Below, one piece after another: positions 44,931-53,093 of a DNA stretch of 62,631 nucleotides. The DNA lies in assembly GCA_022486935.1 (NCBI GenBank), contig JAKVJO010000002.1:1-62631 (forward strand). The letters run 5' to 3'. Each line of letters begins with the position of its first letter. Position 1 is the stretch's first letter. The stretch comes from Solobacterium sp. (lineage in GTDB: Bacteria > Bacillota_I > Bacilli_A > Erysipelotrichales > Erysipelotrichaceae). The notes beneath the pieces were generated by a model. It was not told the origin of the DNA, searched no databases, and was given only the letters and a program-made list of their open reading frames with translations. A program made the position numbers and the translations under genes.

Positions 44931-45692
44931 AGATTTCTGAAGAGAATCAATCCGGTGCTGGCAGCGCTGATCGTCATGAGCCTGCTTTTCTGCGTATCAC
45001 TGTATGCCCATGTCAGCTGCAGCAGCACTTCTTATACGGCCTCTGTATCTGCCGAAGCCATGCCTTCATCAACCGCCGCAGTGACTGCAGCCAAAGCTCC
45101 GGCAGTGACCCAGGCACCCTCAGAAATCTACACAGACAGTTCCATCATCAAACTGGTCAATCCAACCCACTCTGTTTCCAAGTCCTATGTGCCGGATGAT
45201 CTGACTTCTCCCAATGTCACCAGGACCCAGTCTGATATTACCCTCAGGAAAGAAGCTTCCGATGCCCTGGAAGAGATGTTTGCGGCAGCGGAAAATGACG
45301 GCGTCACCCTTGTGCTTTCAGATGGCTACCGCTCCTACACGGAACAGGAACAGACGTTCAACTCCTATGTGGCAAGACTCGGTGAAGCCAAGGCACTGAA
45401 GGTATGTGCCAAAGCCGGCTACTCTGAACATGAACTCGGCCTGGCTGCTGATATCACCGCTGATGAAAGTACCGCCTACTCTTCTTCCTTTGATTCCACC
45501 GCCCAGGGACAGTGGCTAAAGGAACATGCCCATGAATACGGATTCCTGCAGCGGGTGCCAGAAGGCAAATCTTCAATTGTCGGCTATTCTTCCCTGCCAT
45601 GGCATTACCGCTATGTCGGAGTGGATCTCGCCACTGCAGTGTACTCAGTCTCTCCGGATGAAACACTGGAAGAGTACTGGGGACTGTACTGA
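44928..45692 (+). CDS. D-alanyl-D-alanine carboxypeptidase, VanY/M15B family
   Basis: A 254-residue exported peptidase that trims the terminal D-Ala of peptidoglycan stem peptides. An N-terminal signal anchor (about 8-27) and a Ser/Thr/Ala-rich linker precede the catalytic domain (about 95-254). The zinc motif SEHELGLAADI and the WHYRYVG motif are intact, as is YRSYTEQEQTF. The start was chosen as the first ATG giving a signal sequence directly; it seems to be a leaderless gene. It is divergent from the pth operon. Confidence 0.92.
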   Translation: MRFLKRINPVLAALIVMSLLFCVSLYAHVSCSSTSYTASVSAEAMPSSTAAVTAAKAPAVTQAPSEIYTDSSIIKLVNPTHSVSKSYVPDDLTSPNVTRTQSDITLRKEASDALEEMFAAAENDGVTLVLSDGYRSYTEQEQTFNSYVARLGEAKALKVCAKAGYSEHELGLAADITADESTAYSSSFDSTAQGQWLKEHAHEYGFLQRVPEGKSSIVGYSSLPWHYRYVGVDLATAVYSVSPDETLEEYWGLY

Positions 45693-45785
45693 GCGATATC
45701 CTTAATATATATACAAGACTGTCAAACCACCTCCAAAAGTGCCTTAGTCTTGGCCTTTCCCGGTCTTTTTGCTTGTAATTTTGCG

Positions 45786-45814
45786 TTGACAGATGAAAAC
45801 ACGGCGCGTATTAT
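45786..45814 (+). promoter_or_regulatory. strong promoter of rpmH
   Basis: TTGACA (45786-45791), a 17-bp spacer and TATTAT (45809-45814) form a near-consensus sigma-A promoter, 45 bp upstream of the rpmH start. Confidence 0.85.
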
Positions 45815-45858
45815 ATAAACGCGCTTTGTTCACACATATAAAACTGGAGGTGGCATGA

Positions 45859-45993
45859 ATGAAGAGAACATACCAGCCAAGCAAAAGAAAAAACAAGTCG
45901 ACCCATGGCTTTCGCGCTCGCATGAGCACGGTCGGCGGACGCAAAGTCTTAGCTAGACGCAGAGCAAAAGGCAGAAAAGTACTGTCTGCCTGA
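45859..45993 (+). CDS. rpmH: 50S ribosomal protein L34
   Basis: A 44-residue, strongly basic ribosomal protein ([18 protein letters not shown] at the start; [19 protein letters not shown] near the end), the usual length for L34. GGAGG lies 8 bp before the ATG at 45859; a nearby ATG at 45855 is out of frame. It has a strong promoter and is followed by a terminator hairpin before rnpA, which would lower rnpA expression relative to L34. Confidence 0.97.
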   Translation: MKRTYQPSKRKNKSTHGFRARMSTVGGRKVLARRRAKGRKVLSA

Positions 45994-46002
45994 ATGAAGA
46001 AG

Positions 46003-46023
46003 CCACCGCATGGTGGTTTTTTT
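46003..46023 (+). terminator. attenuating terminator between rpmH and rnpA
   Basis: CCACC and GGTGG pair around GCAT and are followed by seven T. It sits 9 bp after rpmH and 20 bp before rnpA, so part of transcription probably stops here. Confidence 0.8.
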
Positions 46024-46043
46024 CAACACTTGACGATAACTTT

Positions 46044-46376
46044 ATGAAGAAAAAGAACCGGATTAGAAAATCACAGGAATTCCAGGACATGATCCACAAG
46101 GCAAAGAAGCAGGCAAACAAGAGCTTTGTCTACTACCATACCCCGAAGAAACAGGATCAGGCCCGCATCGGAATTTCCATTTCCAAGAAACTCGGACATG
46201 CTGTAGAACGGAATCTGTACAAACGCCAGGTCAGAATGATGTGCCAGGATCTCGTGAATTTTGATTCGTACCCGTTCGATGGAATTCTGATTATCCGCTT
46301 TGGATACAAATCACTGTCCTATGCGGACAATAAAAATAACTTGGAAAAACTGCTTACTGACGCTACAATTAGATAG
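46044..46376 (+). CDS. rnpA: ribonuclease P protein component
   Basis: A 110-residue basic protein that assists the RNase P RNA in trimming tRNA 5' ends. The family motif ISKKLGHAVERNLYKRQVR is present and the length is typical. No clear ribosome site lies before the ATG, which comes 20 bp after a terminator-like hairpin; translation may be inefficient, which fits the low need for this subunit. Confidence 0.96.
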   Translation: MKKKNRIRKSQEFQDMIHKAKKQANKSFVYYHTPKKQDQARIGISISKKLGHAVERNLYKRQVRMMCQDLVNFDSYPFDGILIIRFGYKSLSYADNKNNLEKLLTDATIR

Positions 46377-46408
46377 CGTATTTTTCGCATGCTAAGGAGA
46401 TCTTATAA

Positions 46409-47317
46409 ATGAAACTCAGTGCATCCACAAAGAAGATTCTTGCACTGTCAGCTGTCGCTGTTGTTGCGGCGGTCGTACTGACCGGCTGCTCCGCTCCGAC
46501 TGTTACAAATGCTGATGGTACCACATCCATAAAAGTCATTGATTTGAGCACCACATTCAATGAGACCATGTCCAGTGAAAACTGGTTCAACGCAATCTTT
46601 GTCTGGCCGCTTGCCCAGGTACTCAACTTCCTGGAACCGAAGATCGGTGTTGTCGGCGCCATCGCAATTCTGACCATCTGCGTCAACCTCATCCTGATGC
46701 TCGCTACCCTGAAGAGCACCATCGCTTCCCAGCAGATGCAGCTGCTGCAGCCGGAACTGGATCACATCCAGCGCAAGTATGAAGGCCGCGAAGATGACGC
46801 ATCCAAGATGAAGCAGGCCAATGAGATGCAGGCCCTCTACAAGAAGTACAATGTCAATCCCTTCAGCATGCTGCTGGTAACGTTCCTGCAGTTCCCGATT
46901 ATCATTGCAATGTATCAGGCAGTTGAACGTGCTTCCGCAATCAAATATGGAACCTTCCTGGGACTGTCTCTTGAGACAACACCTTGGAATGGTATGAAGA
47001 GCGGCCAGTGGCTGTATCTTCTGATCTTCGCAGTCATGGGTGTCTGCCAGTTCTTCTCAATGATGACCCCGCAGATCCTTGCCAAGAAGAAAGCCGCTGC
47101 AGAAGCAGAGAAACATCACCGCAAGCCGGAAGCTCCTAAGGGCGGACAGCAGAAGATCATGCAGTACTACATGATGGCAATGATCCTGGTATTCGGTCTG
47201 ATGTGGCCGACTGCAATGTCCATCTACTGGTCAATCTATTCTCTCGTTACCATTGTCAAGACACTCCTTGTCCAGAAGATCATTGACAATAAACAGAAGG
47301 AAGGCGCGATCAAATGA
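46409..47317 (+). CDS. yidC: membrane protein insertase YidC (lipoprotein form)
   Basis: A 302-residue insertase of the Gram-positive YidC1/SpoIIIJ type. The signal peptide ends in the lipobox LTGC (Cys27). Five membrane segments of the core follow, with QMQLLQPELDHIQRKYEGRED in the first cytoplasmic loop and PIIIAMYQAV in a later helix. A basic tail ends the protein. AAGGAG precedes the ATG. It overlaps jag by 4 bp. Confidence 0.96.
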   Translation: MKLSASTKKILALSAVAVVAAVVLTGCSAPTVTNADGTTSIKVIDLSTTFNETMSSENWFNAIFVWPLAQVLNFLEPKIGVVGAIAILTICVNLILMLATLKSTIASQQMQLLQPELDHIQRKYEGREDDASKMKQANEMQALYKKYNVNPFSMLLVTFLQFPIIIAMYQAVERASAIKYGTFLGLSLETTPWNGMKSGQWLYLLIFAVMGVCQFFSMMTPQILAKKKAAAEAEKHHRKPEAPKGGQQKIMQYYMMAMILVFGLMWPTAMSIYWSIYSLVTIVKTLLVQKIIDNKQKEGAIK

Positions 47318-47982
47318 ATCAGTACACAGGAAAAACACAGGAAGAAGCGATCGCTGCTGCAGCTGCCGATAAAAACTGCAAAGCGGAAGATCTCACCTGG
47401 TTCGTAAAGGAAGAGAAGAAAGGGCTGCTGGGAATCGGCGGTTCTGTCACTGTCGAAGCATACTGTGCAGACGACATCAAAGAATTCTTCTTCAACTATA
47501 TCGGCACCTTCTTCACAGATATTGATCAGGATATCGAAGTCGGCATTGAAGAGCGTGACGGCGGCTATCTGGTTCGCCTGAATGCAGAGAATAATGCTGT
47601 GCTGATTGGCAAGATGGGCAAGACCCTGGCTGCGCTCAACACTGTCATCCGCTGTGCTGTGAACAATGAGTTCCGCAAGCGCATTGATGTGCTGATTGAC
47701 GTCAACGATTATAAAGAAGACCGCTACCGCAAAGTACGTGCACTGGCAAAGCGCACTGCCAAGGAAGTGCTCAGAACACACGTTGATGCAGCACTGGATC
47801 CGATGCCGAACGATGAGCGCAAGGCAATCCACCGCACCCTGAATGACTGGGAACACATTACCACTCAGTCAGAAGGCGAAGGACGCGACCGTCATATCTG
47901 CATCCGCTACTCTGAAGAGTCCAATCCTGCAAAACAGGATGAAACTGAAGAGTCCTCCTCAGAAACAGCTTCTGAAGAATAA
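47314..47982 (+). CDS. jag: RNA-binding protein Jag / KhpB
   Basis: A 222-residue protein with an N-terminal Jag domain (1-55; LTWFVKEEKKGLLGIGG), a KH domain (about 75-140) and an R3H domain (about 145-205; PMPNDERKAIHRTL). KhpB binds RNA with KhpA and affects cell shape and division in related bacteria. It is coupled to yidC through an ATGA overlap. An acidic Ser/Glu tail ends the protein. Confidence 0.95.
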   Translation: MNQYTGKTQEEAIAAAAADKNCKAEDLTWFVKEEKKGLLGIGGSVTVEAYCADDIKEFFFNYIGTFFTDIDQDIEVGIEERDGGYLVRLNAENNAVLIGKMGKTLAALNTVIRCAVNNEFRKRIDVLIDVNDYKEDRYRKVRALAKRTAKEVLRTHVDAALDPMPNDERKAIHRTLNDWEHITTQSEGEGRDRHICIRYSEESNPAKQDETEESSSETASEE

Positions 47983-47996
47983 TCATCGTCATACAG

Positions 47997-48021
47997 GCCC
48001 ACTTCAATGAGGTGGGCTTTT
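47997..48021 (+). terminator. intrinsic terminator of the rpmH-rnpA-yidC-jag operon
   Basis: GCCCACTTC and GAGGTGGGC form a 9-bp stem (one G-U pair) with a 3-base loop, followed by TTTT, 14 bp past the jag stop. Confidence 0.85.
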
Positions 48022-48077
48022 CTGTGGTTCCGCAAGTATTCATTTTTTATATGTAATTGTATAAAACATTATTTTTT

Positions 48078-48125
48078 TTATAGTTTTGTACGAATCTGTA
48101 CAAAACTATAATTTTCTGATATGAT
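48078..48125 (+). promoter_or_regulatory. long inverted repeat and promoter of an ATPase gene
   Basis: TTATAGTTTTGTAC (48078-48091) and GTACAAAACTATAA (48098-48111) are perfect 14-bp arms around a 6-bp spacer. The right arm covers the -35 position of an extended -10 promoter (TGA TATGAT, hexamer 48120-48125). A related half-site, GTATAAAAC, lies upstream at 48059-48067. Confidence 0.75.
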
Positions 48126-48143
48126 TTTCCTGAGGTGATTGAA

Positions 48144-49460
48144 ATGAAATTGCTGCAGCCAAGACCGCTGTATACGGACCGTGTACTGGCTTTTCGGGAT
48201 ACCGAACCAATCAAGGTCATTACCGGTGTCAGAAGATGCGGAAAGTCTTCTGTTTTGAAGTTGGTGATGCAGCACATCATCGACAGCGGTGTCAGTGATT
48301 CTCACGTCTTCTACCGCAGTTTTGAATCCATTGCCCAGCGATATTCCTGCGGTACAGACTTCTACCAGGCAATCATGCAGGCAAAACCTTCAGACGAAAA
48401 CAAGTTCTATCTGTTTTTTGACGAAATCCAGATGCAGACTGACTGGGCAGATATCGTCAATTCCCTGCATGTAGATCTGGACTGTGATATTTATCTTTCG
48501 GGTTCCAACTCTTCTCTTCTGTCTTCTGAAATCTCCTCCTACCTGCATGGCCGCTGTGTACAGATCAATATGCTGCCGCTGTCGTTCAGGGAATTTATTG
48601 ATTTTCATGGCTATCACATTCTTGATCAAGATCCATCAATTACCAATTCCCATATTCTGCTCACAGATCATAACAGTCATATTACTGATGCCGATGATCT
48701 CTTCCGTACCTATCTCCGCTTCGGCGGATTTCCAGGCCTTGCAGAACTCGGATTCAGCCTGGAAGAGACTGATCCGGTATTGACCGATATTTATAATGGT
48801 GTGGTTCTGAAAGATATCCTTGAGCGGGAAAAACGCCGGGGAAATTCTGCTGTGAGTGATCCGATATTGTTAGAACGTATGATCCGGTTTCTTGCGGACA
48901 GAATTGGCAGCAGTATCTCGGCCAACTCCATTGCCCATGTATTTGAAAACGAAGGACTTCTCCAGCATCGCAAAAACAGCCCCAGTGCACACCTGATCCA
49001 GGCATACATTGATGCGGCTGTCTGTTCATTTATCTTCTACAAAGCAGACCGTTATGATATCAAGGGAAAAGAACAGCTGCGGACACTCGGAAAATATTAC
49101 ATGGTGGATATCGGACTGCGCAATCATCTGCTGGGCTATCAGGAAACCGATACCGGTCATATTCTGGAAAACGTTGTGTATCTCGAACTGCTGCGCAGGG
49201 GATATGAAACAGCCGTCGGAAAACTATATCAGAGCGAAGTGGATTTTGTATGTACCAGAACAGATGAGGTCTGTTATTATCAAGTGACTGAATCCATGCA
49301 TGCAGGTAATGTGGCAGAACGTGAACTTGATCCTCTTCTGAAGATCAAAGATAACTATCCAAAATATATTCTCACGATGGATCATCCGCTCGCCTCTCAG
49401 CAGGACGGTATTCAACAGCTGAATCTGGTCAGCTGGCTGCTTGGACAATCAGCACACTGA
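48144..49460 (+). CDS. AAA_14/DUF4143 ATPase downstream of jag
   Basis: A 438-residue stand-alone ATPase. Walker A is GVRRCGKS (28-35), Walker B YLFFDEIQ (about 94-101), and YLSGSN follows. The DUF4143 domain ends with EVDFVC then YYQVTES near 365-385; the usual Glu-x-Lys of the nuclease-like motif is replaced by Gln-Val, so nuclease activity is doubtful. The ATG at 48144 follows GAGGTGA; a GTG nine bases upstream is less likely. It sits between the jag terminator and the convergent cls gene, with its own promoter and a 14-bp-arm inverted repeat. Confidence 0.9.
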   Translation: MKLLQPRPLYTDRVLAFRDTEPIKVITGVRRCGKSSVLKLVMQHIIDSGVSDSHVFYRSFESIAQRYSCGTDFYQAIMQAKPSDENKFYLFFDEIQMQTDWADIVNSLHVDLDCDIYLSGSNSSLLSSEISSYLHGRCVQINMLPLSFREFIDFHGYHILDQDPSITNSHILLTDHNSHITDADDLFRTYLRFGGFPGLAELGFSLEETDPVLTDIYNGVVLKDILEREKRRGNSAVSDPILLERMIRFLADRIGSSISANSIAHVFENEGLLQHRKNSPSAHLIQAYIDAAVCSFIFYKADRYDIKGKEQLRTLGKYYMVDIGLRNHLLGYQETDTGHILENVVYLELLRRGYETAVGKLYQSEVDFVCTRTDEVCYYQVTESMHAGNVAERELDPLLKIKDNYPKYILTMDHPLASQQDGIQQLNLVSWLLGQSAH

Positions 49461-49462
49461 AC

Positions 49463-50992
49463 TTACATCAGCGGCGCAAAGAAGCGGATCACACTGCGGG
49501 CAACCCGGATCGGGAAAGCAACCTTCCTGACCTGTTCCAGTGTTTCTTCCTGGCTCTTGTTCATTGTTTCCATGAAGTCATCATGGATCACCTGTACGGT
49601 CGGCGTCTCACACATCCAGCAGCCGCATTCCAGATGGTACACCAGACTGCGGTAATCCAGATTGATTGTGCCGACTGTCGCTTCTCTTCCATCTGATACA
49701 AACACTTTGGAGTGGATGAAGCCCGGTGTATATTCATAGACTTTGACACCTGCTTCAATGAGCGGGGCATAGTGTGCCTGCGTAACGATATGCACATACC
49801 ATTTATCTGCGACATGGGGAGTGATGAGTCTGACATCCACTCCTCTTTTTGCGGCAAGACACATGGCATTCATCAGGGTATAGCTGATAATCAGGTATGG
49901 GGATTCCATATATACATAGTCATGTGACTGGTTGATCATGTTCATGTATACTTCTTCACCGGTATTGTTATTGTCATACGGAGAATCTCCGTATGCCTGT
50001 GTGTAGCCTTCGGTATACGCAAATGCCTCTGGATGATATACATGGGGAAGATACAGGGACAGATCTTCCGATGTGTTATTGATGTACTGCCAGGTATCCA
50101 TGAACAGCTCCAACAGATTCTGTACGCCTTCTCCTTCAAGACGCACTGCAGTATCTTTCCAGTGTCCGTGGATCACTTTGACATTGATGTACTCATCCGC
50201 AAGATTCAGACCGCCTGTATAGCCGATATAGCCATCTATGACAGTGATCTTGCGATGATCCCGGTTATTGTGGAAGATTGATACGACCGGCGAGAAACGG
50301 TTGAAGATACATGCCTCAATGCCATAGGATCTCAGCGTGCGGTCATAGTGATTGGGCAGCGTCTGGATACAGCCGATGTCATCATAGATCAGTCTGACAT
50401 CCAGCCCTTCTGCAGCTTTCTGTTTCAGCACTTCCAGGATGGCATTCCACATCGTGCCTTCTTCAATAATGAAGTACTCCATGAAGATAAAGTGCTTTGC
50501 CTGCTTCAGATCTTCCAGCAGGTCTTTCCAGAATACTTCCCCAAGCGGTTCAAATCTGGTAGCGGTATGGCCCTTCAGCGATAGTCCTGTCACATTATAA
50601 AGGTAGGATGACTGAGATCTCAGATCCGGGTCCATCAGGTTGGCTGCCAGCGGATTGCCGTCTTTCAGCTTGTTCTCATTCTCAACGACGGTCCGTGCTT
50701 CTTCTTTCCGGCGCCTGGTGAAGTGCGGGTAGCGGAACATCAGGTAGATGATTCCGCCCAGCGGCACCACCAGCAGGATCAATGTCAGCCATGGCAGTTT
50801 GAAGGAGGGATCCTCATACTTCGATACCAGCACAAAGAACATGATGACCCCGATCAGCACAAACATTCCGTATACCATTGAAAACCGGTTGGCAAACCGG
50901 ATCAGCAGGACAGTGATCATCCAGATCTGCAGCACAATCAGGATGATTGTAATCATCATCCTGGAAAAGACAGTCGACAGTATTTTTCTCAT
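49463..50992 (-). CDS. cls: cardiolipin synthase
   Basis: A 509-residue membrane enzyme that joins two phosphatidylglycerol molecules to cardiolipin. Two N-terminal membrane segments (about 10-60) are followed by two phospholipase D domains, each with its HKD-type motif (HRKITVIDG near 240; IHSKVFVSDG near 425). The length is typical. AGAGG lies before the ATG. It ends 2 bp from the convergent ATPase gene, and its start faces the origin region. Confidence 0.94.
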   Translation of the reverse strand: MRKILSTVFSRMMITIILIVLQIWMITVLLIRFANRFSMVYGMFVLIGVIMFFVLVSKYEDPSFKLPWLTLILLVVPLGGIIYLMFRYPHFTRRRKEEARTVVENENKLKDGNPLAANLMDPDLRSQSSYLYNVTGLSLKGHTATRFEPLGEVFWKDLLEDLKQAKHFIFMEYFIIEEGTMWNAILEVLKQKAAEGLDVRLIYDDIGCIQTLPNHYDRTLRSYGIEACIFNRFSPVVSIFHNNRDHRKITVIDGYIGYTGGLNLADEYINVKVIHGHWKDTAVRLEGEGVQNLLELFMDTWQYINNTSEDLSLYLPHVYHPEAFAYTEGYTQAYGDSPYDNNNTGEEVYMNMINQSHDYVYMESPYLIISYTLMNAMCLAAKRGVDVRLITPHVADKWYVHIVTQAHYAPLIEAGVKVYEYTPGFIHSKVFVSDGREATVGTINLDYRSLVYHLECGCWMCETPTVQVIHDDFMETMNKSQEETLEQVRKVAFPIRVARSVIRFFAPLM

Positions 50993-51540
50993 GGTTGGAT
51001 TCCTCTATGTGGTGTATCTGATGGTTTCATTATATGGTGGAAAACTCCAACTGTCATATTCATTGTGGAAAACTTTCAAAGTAGAACGCTGATGTGGGTT
51101 ATCCACAGTGAATCAGTCATTCTCCGCCTGGTCAATCACCATTTCAGTCAGAGATATCCACAGTGTTTCCACTGTTCAAAGTTATCAGTTATCCACAATT
51201 GTGGAAAAGTGTGGATTGTTGCATAAATGGCTTGTTTATGCCTGAATTCAATGTTGATAATCTGTGGAGTAACTTTTGGAATGCCAGAGTTATCAACAAA
51301 ATTGTGAGTTACCCACATCGGGGAAAACTTCCTCCACAATTTACCCACTTTAAAAGTTGTGGAAAACTGTGGATAACTTCTAAAACTGCTGTATTTCTTG
51401 GTATTTTGGACAATTTTAACATTGTGGAGAAATGATTTGACCACAATTTTCATGTGGTATTTACATATCGTTCGGGTAGAATAGGTGTGCACTCTCCATA
51501 TAAAAAACGCATCGTCTACAGGGAGTTCACTGGAGTATTT
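50993..51540. other. oriC, left part: DnaA-box cluster upstream of dnaA
   Basis: This 548-bp gene-free region contains DnaA boxes: TTATCCACA at 51099-51107 and 51189-51197, the same on the minus strand at 51368-51376, and variants ATATCCACA (51154-51162) and TTACCCACA (51309-51317). Further near-matches built on TGTGGA occur throughout. The region presumably also holds the dnaA promoter near its right end, where boxes would give DnaA autoregulation. It is the upstream half of a bipartite origin. Confidence 0.9.
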
Positions 51541-52929
51541 ATGAGTACAAATAGAGACCAATATCTGAGTGATGTCTGGAAGCGGGTTACCAGTTACCTT
51601 CTGGAACATCAAAATGTTTCACCTGAGATCATCAATACTTTTTTCAGTGGTACTTATCTGTATGAACTGAATGATGAAAAGGCGATTGTCGTTACCCCGA
51701 ACATTGTCTCAAGAGAAATTGTCGGACATCAGTCCGAGATGATCCTTGCGGCACTGACAGACATCCTGAACCTGGATAATCCGATTCTCATGGACATCAT
51801 CCAGGAGTCTGAACTGAAATCCCGTCAGATCTCCCTGTTCAACGGAGCTGATTCTGCAGTCTCACTGGAAAATGATCCGGAGTTTGAATCCATGCCGATC
51901 CAGCCGGACCGGACCTTCGATAATTTCATTGTCGGCGACTGCAACCGGGAATCCCAGGCTGCAGCGCTTGCCTGTGCCTATAAGCCCGGCACTGCATTCA
52001 ACCCACTGTTTATCTATGGCAACAGCGGACTGGGCAAGACACACCTGTTAATGGCCATCGGCAACTATGTACGCAAGACCTACCCAACCAAGAAGGTCTA
52101 TTATATTGAATCCCTGAAGTTTGTAGATAAAGTCGTCAAGGCAATCCAGAATAACAAGATTGATGCCTTCAAACAGTTCATCTGTACCATGGATGTCTTG
52201 CTGGTGGATGATATCCAGTTTCTTGCCGGCAAGGAAAAGTCCCATGAGATCTTCTTCTCCATCTACAATGAGCTGTTCAACAACCACAAACAGATCTGTA
52301 TCGCTTCAGATAGACAGCCCAAAGAGATCAAGGGACTGGAAGAACGCTTGATTACAAGATTCTCCAGCGGCCTTGCGGTCGGCATCGATTCACCGGAGTT
52401 TGAAACCTCCCTGGCAATCCTGAGATCCAAGATCAAGAATTCCGGCAATGACCTCAATGATGTGGATGAGAGGGGCATGGCTTATATCGCTTCCAACTTT
52501 TCCGGCAATGTAAGAGATCTGGAAGGTGCCTGGAACCGGGTGCTGTTCTATGCCATCATGTTCCAGAAGGATAAGGGAACCATCAAGTTTGAGACGGTCG
52601 TAAATGCCCTGAAGAATCAGGCAGTGGTATCAGACAAGACCGGCCTGTCACCGAATAAGATCATCAAGTGTGTCGCTGACTACTATGGCTTAACCCGCCA
52701 GCAGATCACCGGCAAGACGCGGACCAAGAATATTGCCAATGCCCGTCATATTTCCATCTATCTCTGCAGGAAACTGCTGGATCTCTCTTATATCAGAATC
52801 GGTGAGGAGTTTGGCGGCAGAGATCACTCAACGATTATCAGTGCCTGCACCAAAGTAGAGAAACAGATCAAGGATGACCCCAACATGGCAACTGCAATCG
52901 GGGACATCGAAAAGATGATGGATCTGTAA
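51541..52929 (+). CDS. dnaA: chromosomal replication initiator DnaA
   Basis: A 462-residue initiator. Domain I (1-85) is followed by a short linker, the AAA+ domain with Walker A GNSGLGKTHL and Walker B LLVDDIQFL, the ASDRQPKEI sensor region, and the C-terminal DNA-binding domain with the signature GGRDHSTI. The ATG at 51541 follows GGAG at 6 bp; the longer open frame to 51454 crosses DnaA-box DNA and is unlikely. DnaA boxes lie on both sides. Confidence 0.98.
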   Translation: MSTNRDQYLSDVWKRVTSYLLEHQNVSPEIINTFFSGTYLYELNDEKAIVVTPNIVSREIVGHQSEMILAALTDILNLDNPILMDIIQESELKSRQISLFNGADSAVSLENDPEFESMPIQPDRTFDNFIVGDCNRESQAAALACAYKPGTAFNPLFIYGNSGLGKTHLLMAIGNYVRKTYPTKKVYYIESLKFVDKVVKAIQNNKIDAFKQFICTMDVLLVDDIQFLAGKEKSHEIFFSIYNELFNNHKQICIASDRQPKEIKGLEERLITRFSSGLAVGIDSPEFETSLAILRSKIKNSGNDLNDVDERGMAYIASNFSGNVRDLEGAWNRVLFYAIMFQKDKGTIKFETVVNALKNQAVVSDKTGLSPNKIIKCVADYYGLTRQQITGKTRTKNIANARHISIYLCRKLLDLSYIRIGEEFGGRDHSTIISACTKVEKQIKDDPNMATAIGDIEKMMDL

Positions 52930-52949
52930 TCCCCAGTCTGTCCACCTGG

Positions 52950-53050
52950 TTATCCACGCCAGAATAACAATTCAAGTGTTAGAATAATGTGGTGGTGATG
53001 CACTATCAGAGAGTTTTCCACAGTATCCACACCCCTAATAGTAGTAATAA
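52950..53050 (+). other. oriC, right part: DnaA boxes, DnaA-trios and unwinding element
   Basis: Between dnaA and dnaN lie boxes TTATCCACG (52950-52958), TTTTCCACA (53014-53022) and GTATCCACA (53023-53031). A short C-rich spacer follows, then TAATAGTAGTAATAA (53036-53050), five consecutive TA-purine triplets of the DnaA-trio kind, and AT-rich DNA to about 53080. This is the layout of the basal unwinding system described in Bacillus subtilis, so the strands should open here. Confidence 0.85.
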
Positions 53051-53093
53051 CCAGAATTAAATATAAACTATACGCGCAAGAGGAGGCCCAGCC

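Noticed and set aside
46024-46043. Separate promoter for rnpA
   Set aside because: A TTGACG is present just before the gene, but there is no room for a -10 and spacer before the ATG.
48078-48111. Terminator of the jag operon
   Set aside because: The stem has no T-run after it, and a better terminator lies at 47997-48021. It overlaps a promoter, so an operator is more likely.
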